A stretch of 46,759 nucleotides of DNA from Sedimentisphaerales bacterium (GTDB taxonomy: Bacteria > Planctomycetota > Phycisphaerae > Sedimentisphaerales > Anaerohalosphaeraceae). The notes under the pieces were generated by a model, which searched no databases, was not told the origin of the DNA, and saw only the letters and a program-made list of their open reading frames with translations. Location: the NCBI GenBank assembly GCA_016930745.1, contig JAFGGE010000098.1, forward strand, positions 1-46,759, in the 5' to 3' direction. This document shows, one piece after another, positions 16,520-24,187 of this stretch (within the stretch, counting starts at the first letter, position 1; each line of letters opens with the position of its first letter). A program made the translations under genes and the position numbers.

Positions 16520-16978
16520 ATGGCGGTTAAAGGACAATATATCTACGAATGGCCCCGTCCGATGGTCACTGTCGATGCGGTTGTCTATGTGCTTGCGGAT
16601 AACGCCATCCAGTTTCTCCTGATCCAGCGGGGCCATGAGCCGTTTCGCGGCAAATGGGCCTTCCCCGGCGGCTTTATTGAGATGGACGAGGAACTGGAGC
16701 AAGCGGTGGCCCGCGAACTGGCCGAAGAAACCGGTTTGAAAGGGATTGCTCTGGAGCCGATGCATACCTTCGGCACAGTCGGCCGGGACCCTCGCGGACG
16801 CACCATCTCAATCGCTTTCCTTGGCCAAGCCCGGCCCGATCAAATGGCCGTCATGGCCGGGGACGACGCCGACCGGGCCGCCTGGTTTGACTTTGACGCG
16901 TTTCCCCCCATGGCCTTCGACCATGACCGTATGGCCGCCGTCGCCATGGATCACATCCGCCGCCGCCATACTCTCTGA
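16520..16978 (+). CDS. Nudix hydrolase, ADP-ribose pyrophosphatase-like
   Basis: A 152-residue cytosolic hydrolase of nucleoside diphosphates linked to another group. The Nudix box is complete: GFIEMDEELEQAVARELAEE followed by TGL fits G-x5-E-x7-R-E-U-x-E-E-x-G-U. WAFPGGF precedes it, and TVDAVVYVLADN and LLIQRGHEPF match the N-terminal strands of the subgroup that acts on ADP-ribose or serves as the N-domain of NrtR regulators. No winged helix follows, so it is an enzyme, not a regulator. GGAG sits 6 bases before ATG 16520, only 3 bases after the stop of the LigD-PE-like gene. Substrate is inferred. It could belong with the NAD and ADP-ribose genes farther right functionally, but not by operon. 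Confidence 0.88.
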   Translation: MAVKGQYIYEWPRPMVTVDAVVYVLADNAIQFLLIQRGHEPFRGKWAFPGGFIEMDEELEQAVARELAEETGLKGIALEPMHTFGTVGRDPRGRTISIAFLGQARPDQMAVMAGDDADRAAWFDFDAFPPMAFDHDRMAAVAMDHIRRRHTL

Positions 16979-17008
16979 AGCGTTACCAAATGTTTTTTAT
17001 TAATCGCG

Positions 17009-18196
17009 TCACAAGGTCCGAATGCGGACCGACTCTCCTGCGACAAGGTGCATATCCGGCGGAATAGCCACCAGGACGGGACGCCCCCACTGGGGTACGG
17101 TCGCGTCCAGCCACAATCGTTCCGGCATCATCTCCATTGTCGGCGATATTTCCACAATCTGCGATCTGGCAATTTGCAAAGGGCTGTTATGCTTCACCAG
17201 TTCGACGGCCATACCCTTACAAAAACGGGCCATTTGTTTTTCCTCTACATAGACCACAACTTCTTGCGGCTTCGTCTCAGCTACCGCTAAAACCGGGTCC
17301 CCTGCATTCACGACCTCGCCCGCCATTCGGAGGATATTTTCTCCCGGCCGGCGCAATGCGATTTCATTGGAATTGCCCGGGATAGAAATAATGACCCCGT
17401 CGATCGGCGACCGTAATACGATCGGCTCAAACCGGGCCTCTATTTCTTCCATAAGCTTTTCCTGTATCCGAATTTCCCTGCGCACCACTTCCATCGCATG
17501 ATTGGGATCGGGATGGTAGGGCTGGTAAAGGGCAAATCCATCCCGCCGGCGCAAACACATCTCCAGATCGGTTTCGGCCTGTTCCAGCAATCGTTCATTT
17601 TCCTGAATCTTCTTGGTCAGGGCCTCGTACTGAATTCTGGCCCTTTCCTTGACATTGAAGCCCACATCTCCGTGTTTGACAAGCTCCTGGTAAGCCTGCA
17701 GATCCATATTCAGTTCTTCCTGCAATTTCCGGTCTTCGGCTAGATCGGTTCGTATTTCCAGAATGCGAAGCCGGGCCAGCTCCATATCGACATCCAGTCT
17801 TCTATGGTCAGTATTGTAATTGATCTGCCGTTCCGTCTGTTCCGCCATGAATTCTTCTCGTAACGCCGGTAATTGCGAGCGCAAATATTCAATCTGCGCT
17901 GTGAGGGTCGATAATTGACTGCGCAAAGGCTCATTCTCCAGGACGGCATTTAGAATCGCCACGGGCTGGCCGCGCTTCACGGTTTCAAACAATCGAACCT
18001 GCACCGCTTCCAGCCGCCCCGGACATGTGGCCGCAATTTGATAGACCCGGCCTCGGGCAATGCCGACCGACTCATAACGGCGGGCGCGATGATAGAACAA
18101 GCCCATCACAACGACAAGGGCGACTGCAAAAACAAGCACGGGCAAGGCAGGCGCTCGAATTCGACCCCCGTATTTCCTCGATGCCATTCTCTTCAT
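17009..18196 (-). CDS. HlyD/EmrA-type membrane-fusion adaptor
   Basis: A 395-residue periplasmic adaptor protein. A single N-terminal membrane segment (PALPVLVFAVALVVVMGLFY) is followed by a barrel-sandwich half (GRVYQIAATCPGRLEAVQV, then VKRGQPVAIL), a long coiled-coil hairpin of ~140 residues (TAQIEYLRSQLPALREEF through ENERLLEQAETDLEM), the second half of the lipoyl-like domain (VLRSPIDGVIISIPGNSNEI), and a beta-barrel domain ending at the C-terminus. Such proteins bridge an inner-membrane exporter to an outer-membrane duct. No ABC, MFS or RND partner and no TolC-like gene is in the window. ATG 18196 is used; AGG lies 8-9 bases upstream, and the longer reading begins at GTG 18226. It lies downstream of the two-component genes on the same strand with a 219-base gap. 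Confidence 0.85.
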   Translation of the reverse strand: MKRMASRKYGGRIRAPALPVLVFAVALVVVMGLFYHRARRYESVGIARGRVYQIAATCPGRLEAVQVRLFETVKRGQPVAILNAVLENEPLRSQLSTLTAQIEYLRSQLPALREEFMAEQTERQINYNTDHRRLDVDMELARLRILEIRTDLAEDRKLQEELNMDLQAYQELVKHGDVGFNVKERARIQYEALTKKIQENERLLEQAETDLEMCLRRRDGFALYQPYHPDPNHAMEVVRREIRIQEKLMEEIEARFEPIVLRSPIDGVIISIPGNSNEIALRRPGENILRMAGEVVNAGDPVLAVAETKPQEVVVYVEEKQMARFCKGMAVELVKHNSPLQIARSQIVEISPTMEMMPERLWLDATVPQWGRPVLVAIPPDMHLVAGESVRIRTL

Positions 18197-18415
18197 AACA
18201 GACCTGTTGTGTTTATTCGAATTCACTCAATTCAGCAATCCTCGTCGGATCTGTGTTTTTTGCTTTCATTGACAACATCCCTGTACTTAATGTCTTCTTC
18301 CCCGCCCCTATGCATTGAGTATAGCGAATGTTTCCCCTGATGACAGTCGGGCAAAACAGGACTTCATTGTAAGGGCATACCCTACATTGGCACACCAAAG
18401 GCAGATAGGATATTT

Positions 18416-19108
18416 TCAGTTGGAATGTTGGTCATTGGCCCACAAGACAGCGCGAACAATCAATTCGTTAAAGGTCTGGACATCCAATTTCGCCTTTATC
18501 CGCGCCATATGCGTTTCGACGGTTTTTACGCTGATACATAAGCGATCCGCGATCTGACGGGTGGTGAGCCCATGTCCGAGATGGTGAAATACTTCCAATT
18601 CACGGTCCGCCAGCGAGTCCACGGCGGTAGAAAGGGCATCGGCACCTTCGCGCTGAATGCGTTGAAGAATCCTGCGTGAAACCGACTCGCTCACGTAAAC
18701 CTGCCCCGACAGGATTTTCCGAATGGCCGTCAGAAGCAAATCGGGAGATTCATTTTTCATGATATAACCATGAGCGCCGGCCTGTAGAGATCTTTCCGCA
18801 TACAACTGCTCATCGTGCATGGAAAGAATGAGGACCGGCATGGAAGGAAATTGGTTTTTCAGATTCTTCGTCAATTCGATTCCATCATAACCGCGCAGCG
18901 AGATATCCACGATGGCCAAATCCGGCCGCACTTTGGCTATCTCCTGAATAGCGGCGGCGGCCTCCTCCGCTTCCCCGCAGACCGTCAAGTCCCCCCCGGC
19001 CTTGGTGGCGATCAGTCTCGTTAAACCCTCCCGGACGATGGGATGATCGTCGATGATAAAAATCCGAGCTCTCTTTTCGCCCCATGACGACTTTTCATAT
19101 TGGCTCAT
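18416..19108 (-). CDS. NarL/LuxR-family response regulator
   Basis: A 230-residue DNA-binding regulator. The receiver domain (about 15-130) has the acidic pair in FIIDDHPIV, the phosphoacceptor Asp68 in LAIVDISLRG, Thr/Ser-equivalent LILSMHDE and Lys in GYIMKNESP. The C-terminal LuxR-type HTH (about 165-225) reads LADRELEVFHHLGHGLTTRQ then IADRLCISVKTVETHMARIK. It forms a pair with the kinase gene 14 bases upstream, GAGGG precedes the ATG, and the two are surely cotranscribed. Targets are unknown; the HlyD-like gene just downstream and the RCC1 gene just upstream are candidates by position only. Confidence 0.93.
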   Translation of the reverse strand: MSQYEKSSWGEKRARIFIIDDHPIVREGLTRLIATKAGGDLTVCGEAEEAAAAIQEIAKVRPDLAIVDISLRGYDGIELTKNLKNQFPSMPVLILSMHDEQLYAERSLQAGAHGYIMKNESPDLLLTAIRKILSGQVYVSESVSRRILQRIQREGADALSTAVDSLADRELEVFHHLGHGLTTRQIADRLCISVKTVETHMARIKAKLDVQTFNELIVRAVLWANDQHSN

Positions 19109-19122
19109 ACATCCCTCTTATT

Positions 19123-20910
19123 TTACGCCATCCCCGAAAGGACGCAACGCACAATGGCGCCTTTCGTTTCTCCGGGGCATATCTCCAGTGCGGCGCCGAT
19201 CGCCTTGGCGCGATAACGAATGCTTTGAAGTCCCATTCCATCGCCGACGGTTTTTTCGGAAAAACCGGCCCCGTCGTCGACAATTTCCAGCGTAAGCCGA
19301 TTCTCCCCGCCGAATAGACGGATTCGAATATGTTTTGCATTGCCATGCTTTACCGCGTTATTCATCGCTTCCTGTGCGATACGATACAGGTGCAGGGCCG
19401 TTTGTGGATTGGAAATTGCAACAACATTGTCGGATTCATAAAGAACGGAAATACTGAACAGATGACCGGCTGTAGACGCCAGTCTTTCCATGGCAAATCC
19501 TAGCCCGTTGGTATCCAGATCGGCCGGATATAATCCTTTGGCCAGATCACGAACCCAATTCGTCAAACGGCGCAGATATCCCGCTATTTCCCGAGCGTCT
19601 TCGATATACGGCGAGGCGGCGGTGGTGAGATTTTCCACAAGGGTATCGCAAAAAAACGTCACCCCGGTTAATTGCTGCAAGAGACCATCATGTAAATCCC
19701 GTCCGACATTTCCCTGAACGACATCGTTGATCCGTAGAATTTCCTGCTCCAGCCTTTTTCGTTCTGTTATATCCAATCCATATAGATTGACATATCCGGA
19801 ATCTTTAAAAGGGGCCAACGTAAGAGAAAGGATTCGGTCGCCGTGTGCGATTTCCGCCTGTGTATGGTCCTGCAAACGGCAAACCTCCTGCACAATACGA
19901 TTCCACGGATCGGGCAACATCCGGCCTGGACCGGTTCCCAATTCTTCCAGCAGGATTTCGCCCGCCTTGTTGGCATAAGTGACAGTTCCTTCGATGGCAA
20001 TCCGCAAAACCGGATTGGGATCTTCGCTTGGAAATTTTGCCAGATCCCGATTCCGCTCCTCGGCCAGTTTTCGCTCCTGGCATTCCTTTCGAAGCAATTC
20101 ATTGGTTTGCCGCAATTCAACCGTTCGTTCCTCGACATTTTGTTCCAGCCGATCATGGGCTTTCTGAAGAGCCTGACGGGTCTTTAGGTGTTCGGCAACC
20201 TCCTGCTGCAACGCCTCATTTTCCCTTTGCTGGCTTTTGTAATAAATTCGTCCCGCCAACGCAAAAAGCGCTATCGCCATGCCTGCAATGGTAAAGGTTC
20301 GCAAAGTATACGCCCGGATCGGTCCGGCGATTTCCTCATAGGACATGCATACAGCCACCGACAGGAACTGTTTTTCGGTATGCACGGGAGCAAAGCCAAT
20401 CAGTTTATTGGATGCTTCCGGTTCCGTTTCAGTCCACCATACCGATTGATAAATACCGACGCCTTCCTCTCCCTTGCGCATTCGTTCATTGACGAGTTCG
20501 TGCGACGACCAATCGTAATCCGGAAAGGCGGCTCTCCGTATCTCAATCATGTCTTTGCCGATTTGATTCTTGTCCGGATGGCTCAACAATATGCCGTTTT
20601 TGTCGATGATCCAGATATATCCTTTTTCCCCTACGGTGATATCCGATGTAAATGATTCCAGATAAGAATCTTTCTCCTGCTGGAGAAGATTTTTCAAGAG
20701 CCTCGCTTCGATGCGGGCGATATCCAGAAGGTGCTCCTGATTGATACGGATAGTATGTGTCTGGAATCGATGGGTGCTCAGCAAAGCCCACCCCCCGGCC
20801 ATCAACAGGACAATGACTCCCGTCACAAGTACGAGAATCTTATTTCTCCGACCGGAAAGGCGGATATCCTCCAAAGTCATCGGTCCCGTCGATTTATTCT
20901 GTATGTCCAT
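19123..20910 (-). CDS. NarX-type sensor histidine kinase with periplasmic Cache-like domain and PAS
   Basis: A 595-residue membrane kinase. TM1 is at about 24-44 and TM2 about 205-225. Between them lies an extracytoplasmic Cache-like sensor with GEKGYIWIIDKNGILLSHPD (residues 94-113), a motif common in small-molecule-binding Cache domains. A coiled coil (about 228-290) and a PAS domain (about 290-380, ending DITERKRLEQE) follow. The HisKA_3 dimerisation domain contains GRDLHDGLLQQLTGV with phosphoacceptor His407, typical of the NarX/DegS group that pairs with NarL-type regulators. The ATP-binding domain has the N box EAMNNAVKHG and G boxes VDDGAGF and GMGLQSI. GAGGA precedes ATG 20910. It should respond to an envelope signal; the ligand is not predictable here. 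Confidence 0.93.
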   Translation of the reverse strand: MDIQNKSTGPMTLEDIRLSGRRNKILVLVTGVIVLLMAGGWALLSTHRFQTHTIRINQEHLLDIARIEARLLKNLLQQEKDSYLESFTSDITVGEKGYIWIIDKNGILLSHPDKNQIGKDMIEIRRAAFPDYDWSSHELVNERMRKGEEGVGIYQSVWWTETEPEASNKLIGFAPVHTEKQFLSVAVCMSYEEIAGPIRAYTLRTFTIAGMAIALFALAGRIYYKSQQRENEALQQEVAEHLKTRQALQKAHDRLEQNVEERTVELRQTNELLRKECQERKLAEERNRDLAKFPSEDPNPVLRIAIEGTVTYANKAGEILLEELGTGPGRMLPDPWNRIVQEVCRLQDHTQAEIAHGDRILSLTLAPFKDSGYVNLYGLDITERKRLEQEILRINDVVQGNVGRDLHDGLLQQLTGVTFFCDTLVENLTTAASPYIEDAREIAGYLRRLTNWVRDLAKGLYPADLDTNGLGFAMERLASTAGHLFSISVLYESDNVVAISNPQTALHLYRIAQEAMNNAVKHGNAKHIRIRLFGGENRLTLEIVDDGAGFSEKTVGDGMGLQSIRYRAKAIGAALEICPGETKGAIVRCVLSGMA

Positions 20911-21024
20911 CTACGTATTCCTCGCTTTCTATCTTATCGTCTACTCATTCCATGGACATAGAAATATTGCCCCGTTACTGTAAATGCCTGTCGGAATTCG
21001 ACAATATAAACCTTCGGCTTCCAA

Positions 21025-21063
21025 AGAAAAAGGGCCACGGACTCGGGCAGAATCCATGGCCCC
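21025..21063 (-). terminator. Rho-independent terminator of the RCC1-repeat gene
   Basis: On the minus strand GGGCCATGGATTC pairs with GAGTCCGTGGCCC over 13 pairs (two G-U) around a TGCCC loop, followed by TTTTTC. It separates the RCC1 gene from the sensor kinase gene downstream. Confidence 0.85.
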
Positions 21064-21089
21064 TGTTGAATCGTGTTGTATCAGACGGA

Positions 21090-22574
21090 TTACAAACCCA
21101 TCAGGTAATTCTGACTGAAGATGAACCAGTCGTCAAAGTCAATCTTTCCGTCGGCGGGCATACTAATATCGACCGCTTCGTTCCAGTTGCCATCTCCGCG
21201 TTGGCTCATCCAGGCCGCGTCGAAAATGGACAGGTCGTCGTCGTCAATGTCCCCGTCGCCGTCGAAATCGCCCGGATACGCCGGTCCCAGCAGCGGATCT
21301 TCGCTTCGCAGCCATTCCTCGGTCATGATGGCCAGGTCCTGAATATCGACCACGCAGTCGCCGTTGGCGTCGGCCCGTAAATTGCAGTGAAAGATCGTAA
21401 AGGCCCCGCTTTGAGCTTCGCTGAGGGCCGAAATGACTCGCACTTTGGCGGCCGAGCTGTTGGACAGAGGCACAAACCAGTCATACCGGCTTATACTGTT
21501 CGGTTCGGAAATGATCGTACTCTCATTGGCCGGAGGAGACATCTCATACCAGTTAGCGCCATCGTCCAGGGTATATTCCACGGTCACCGCGCCGACCGCT
21601 CCGCCAACCGGCTGCCAGCGAATCGGCTGGACGCTTCCGGCCGAGAACATCTCGCCGCCCAGTGGATTAAGCAGTTCCAGTGTTCCAAACTGCTCCAGGG
21701 CCAGACCGTGATCCGTTCCGGCGGCGATCCTGGCAAATGCATTGCCGCTGGGCACAACCGTCTGTCCGACGGTATTTTCACCCCACGCGATCAGCGAACC
21801 GTCCGCCTTGATCGCTGCACAGAATGTACCGCCGGCGGCAATGGCGATAAATCCGCCCTCGGTCGGGGCATCGCTGACTTGCCTGAACGTATCATCACCC
21901 CAGACCGCAATCGTCCCGTTTTTCCGCAAGGCCATGCCATGCTGATACAGAGCGGCGCCGAACGGATCCGAACCGCCCGCCGAGACGGCGATAAAGTCAT
22001 TGCCGGCCGGAAGGTCGGTAATCACATTGTCCTGGTTCTCGCCCCAGGCATGCAGCGAACCGTCTTCCCGGATCGCCAGGTCGAAATACATGCCGGCATC
22101 GACGGCCTTGAAATCATTGCCTACCGGGGAAGCGGCATTTGCCGTCAGATATTTTCCCCAGGCGGCGATGGTCTTATCGCTCTTGAGCGCAACGCCATGA
22201 AACGCCCCGGCGGAAATAAAGACATAATTGTTCCCTGCCGGCACGGTGGTCTGTCCTTCCACTCCCCGTCCGACCGCCGTAAGAGAACCATCCTTCAACA
22301 GGGCAATCGTAAACGCCCGTCCCGCGGCAACCTGGGCGTAATTGGAACCTTCCGGAAGGTTTAACTGCCCATTGGTGTTATCCCCCCAGCCGTCCACGAC
22401 GCCTTCCTCGGTCACGGCCAGACTGAATCCCTGCCCTGCGGCGATTCCGACGTAGGTATCGCCTTCCGGCGGAAATTCGGTATTTCCCCACCCATAAATC
22501 GTACCCGCCTGAAGCCCGCACGCCAGACAAAGAACCAGAGCCAACGGGACAACTGTCAATCGTATGATACTCAT
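21090..22574 (-). CDS. Secreted RCC1-repeat protein with dockerin-like C-terminus
   Basis: A 494-residue exported protein. The signal peptide (residues ~1-23, LTVVPLALVLCLACGLQAG) is followed by about seven RCC1-type repeats of ~45 residues with the pattern Y/F-x-x-I/V-A-A-G-x-x-F-x-x-A-L/I ... DGS-L-x-x-W-G, predicted to form a beta-propeller (to ~310). A beta-sandwich linker follows (to ~400, PIRWQPVGGAVG). The last ~95 residues hold three EF-hand-like dockerin motifs (DANGDCVVDIQDLAIM, DFDGDGDIDDDDLSIFD, DISMPADGKIDFDDWFIF). The start at 22574 is set by the signal peptide and by AAGGTGGG upstream; a longer frame to 22754 would pass through the promoter. RCC1-type propellers bind proteins, and the tail suggests Ca2+-dependent attachment. 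The partner is unknown. Confidence 0.85.
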   Translation of the reverse strand: MSIIRLTVVPLALVLCLACGLQAGTIYGWGNTEFPPEGDTYVGIAAGQGFSLAVTEEGVVDGWGDNTNGQLNLPEGSNYAQVAAGRAFTIALLKDGSLTAVGRGVEGQTTVPAGNNYVFISAGAFHGVALKSDKTIAAWGKYLTANAASPVGNDFKAVDAGMYFDLAIREDGSLHAWGENQDNVITDLPAGNDFIAVSAGGSDPFGAALYQHGMALRKNGTIAVWGDDTFRQVSDAPTEGGFIAIAAGGTFCAAIKADGSLIAWGENTVGQTVVPSGNAFARIAAGTDHGLALEQFGTLELLNPLGGEMFSAGSVQPIRWQPVGGAVGAVTVEYTLDDGANWYEMSPPANESTIISEPNSISRYDWFVPLSNSSAAKVRVISALSEAQSGAFTIFHCNLRADANGDCVVDIQDLAIMTEEWLRSEDPLLGPAYPGDFDGDGDIDDDDLSIFDAAWMSQRGDGNWNEAVDISMPADGKIDFDDWFIFSQNYLMGL

Positions 22575-22725
22575 CTTCCCACCTTTCCAACACAGACCAA
22601 TGAGTACAAATTTCCCCAATACCGCACTTTCCGCAATGAACGGGCGGTTTTCGGTTCGCAAGGCGCGATGAAACCACGGCAGGCACCAAGCGCTGATGGC
22701 ATACCACCGCTCCTCTATTGCCTCT

Positions 22726-22754
22726 AATGTACCGCATTCCGGCAAAAAAGTCAA
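22726..22754 (-). promoter_or_regulatory. Promoter of the RCC1-repeat gene
   Basis: Minus strand TTGACT (22749-22754), a 17-base spacer and TACATT (22726-22731), giving a leader of ~145 bases. Confidence 0.5.
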
Positions 22755-22871
22755 CCGGAAACCCCTAATTCCGCATGAAAAACCGCCCTGCCATGCCCTA
22801 TTCCCCCTATAACCGCTATTTTAGCGGACAAAATCCCAAACAAACAACAGCCCTCTACCGGACGAGCAATC

Positions 22872-22900
22872 TTGATTTGGGATTCTTTTTTACCTATCAT
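22872..22900 (+). promoter_or_regulatory. Promoter of the nitrilase-family gene
   Basis: TTGATT (22872-22877), a 17-base spacer and TATCAT (22895-22900), about 64 bases before the chosen ATG. Confidence 0.5.
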
Positions 22901-22964
22901 AGAGGTAACGGCGCGTAGTACCTTATCAGAATACCGGAGACCCTGACATATGAGGAGAATACTC

Positions 22965-23957
22965 ATGTTTCATCGATGGATTGTGATATCTGTAATTCTT
23001 ATCATTTTGTCGGTCGTTATGGTCCCTGTCTATATTGCGGCATCAGAATCAGGATCCCCTACCCCGGATAAATCCCTTCTGAAAGTAGCCCTTCTCCAGA
23101 TGCGGCCCGACGGCAATAACCAGTCCTCCAATATGGACAAGGCGGAGTGTTTCTGCCGGCAGGCGGCCGCTCTCGGCGCCGATATCGCCCTGATGCCTGA
23201 AATGTGGAATATCGGCTATACCGCTTTCGACGACAAGAAAGAGGGCGCTTTGGAGAGCTTCCGGCGGCAGGCTGTGCCGACGGATCACCCCTCCATCCAG
23301 CGGTTTGCCCGCCTGGCCGGAGAACTGGACATGGCCATCGCCGTAACCTATGAGCAGGCATGGAATCCCTGGCCGCGTAACGCCGTGACCCTTTTTGACC
23401 GGCACGGCAAAGAGGTCCTGACGTATGCCAAGGTGCATACCTGCGACTTCCATACGATGGAGGCCTCCATGACGCCCGGAGAGGAGTTCTTTGTGGCCAA
23501 GCTCGATACCCGCTTTGGAGCGGTCAAGGTCGGAGCCATGATCTGCTTCGATCGGGAACAGCCCGAAAGCGCCCGTATCCTCATGCTGAAAGGCGCCGAG
23601 CTGATCCTGACGCCCAATGCCTGCGGGCTCGACGAGTTTCGCCTGGTCCAGTTTCGGGTTCGTGCCGTGGAAAATGCCTGCCATGTCGCCATGGCTAATT
23701 ATCCCTCTCCCAATGAAAATGGTCATTCCGTCGCGTATGACGCGCAGGGCGAGTGCGTAGCGCTGGCCGGGAAGGAAGAGGGACTGTTTATCGCCACCTT
23801 CGATATGGAAGCTCTCCGCCAGAGACGACAAAAGACCATCTGGGGAAACGCCTTTCGACGCCCCCACCGGTATCAGGCGATCCTGTCCGCCGAAAAGGAC
23901 GAGATCTGGAAACGAAACAACGGCTTCGGAAACCCGTTTATCTCGGACCAGAGGTAA
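22965..23957 (+). CDS. Membrane-anchored carbon-nitrogen hydrolase (nitrilase superfamily)
   Basis: A 330-residue hydrolase of amide or nitrile C-N bonds. The first ~26 residues (WIVISVILIILSVVMVPVYI) form a signal or anchor, which is unusual because most nitrilase-superfamily amidases are cytosolic. The catalytic triad is complete: Glu79 in LMPEMWN, Lys156 in YAKVHTC, and Cys194 in MICFDREQPE. The fold ends normally with QFRVRAVENACHVAMANYPS and a short C-terminal tail. ATG 22965 has GAGGAG at 7 bases; ATG 22950 is the alternative. It is a single gene with its own promoter. Substrate cannot be assigned; similarity is closest to the carbamoyl-putrescine or beta-ureidopropionase-type branches by eye only. 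The active site would lie outside the cytoplasm. Confidence 0.88.
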   Translation: MFHRWIVISVILIILSVVMVPVYIAASESGSPTPDKSLLKVALLQMRPDGNNQSSNMDKAECFCRQAAALGADIALMPEMWNIGYTAFDDKKEGALESFRRQAVPTDHPSIQRFARLAGELDMAIAVTYEQAWNPWPRNAVTLFDRHGKEVLTYAKVHTCDFHTMEASMTPGEEFFVAKLDTRFGAVKVGAMICFDREQPESARILMLKGAELILTPNACGLDEFRLVQFRVRAVENACHVAMANYPSPNENGHSVAYDAQGECVALAGKEEGLFIATFDMEALRQRRQKTIWGNAFRRPHRYQAILSAEKDEIWKRNNGFGNPFISDQR

Positions 23958-24057
23958 TCACTTTCTCGACAACCTCTTATTAATAACGCCAGTTACAAAC
24001 TCCCTTTCTGGACATACAGCATGGGCAGACAGACCACGGTATACCCATCAGTTTTCT

Positions 24058-24086
24058 TTGACAGAACCGATCCGATCCGGTACAAT
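24058..24086 (+). promoter_or_regulatory. Promoter of the ClpP-fold protein gene
   Basis: Perfect TTGACA (24058-24063), a 17-base spacer and TACAAT (24081-24086), about 100 bases before the ATG. Confidence 0.65.
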
Positions 24087-24187
24087 TTCGTATATACTGT
24101 CATAGTGACAGTCCAAGGGCAGGTATAATGGGCACGACCTCCATGAGGGATCGACGTAAACAGAGAACGCCAGTAGGAGGCACAATC

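Larger units (their letters stand above)
22575..22964. other. 390-base divergent intergenic region
   Basis: It holds the two divergent promoters listed separately and the leaders of both genes. I see no further gene, RNA or strong hairpin in it. Confidence 0.6.

Noticed and set aside
18213..18398. A 61-codon minus-strand frame just before the HlyD-like gene, a possible exported-peptide precursor
   Set aside because: No good ribosome site, no leader/core pattern such as a double-Gly, and overlap with the probable promoter region. I could not support it as a gene.
20975..21000. Inverted repeat TGTCG-GAATT-CGACA upstream of the sensor kinase
   Set aside because: Short and single-copy. It could be an operator, but nothing else in the region supports it.
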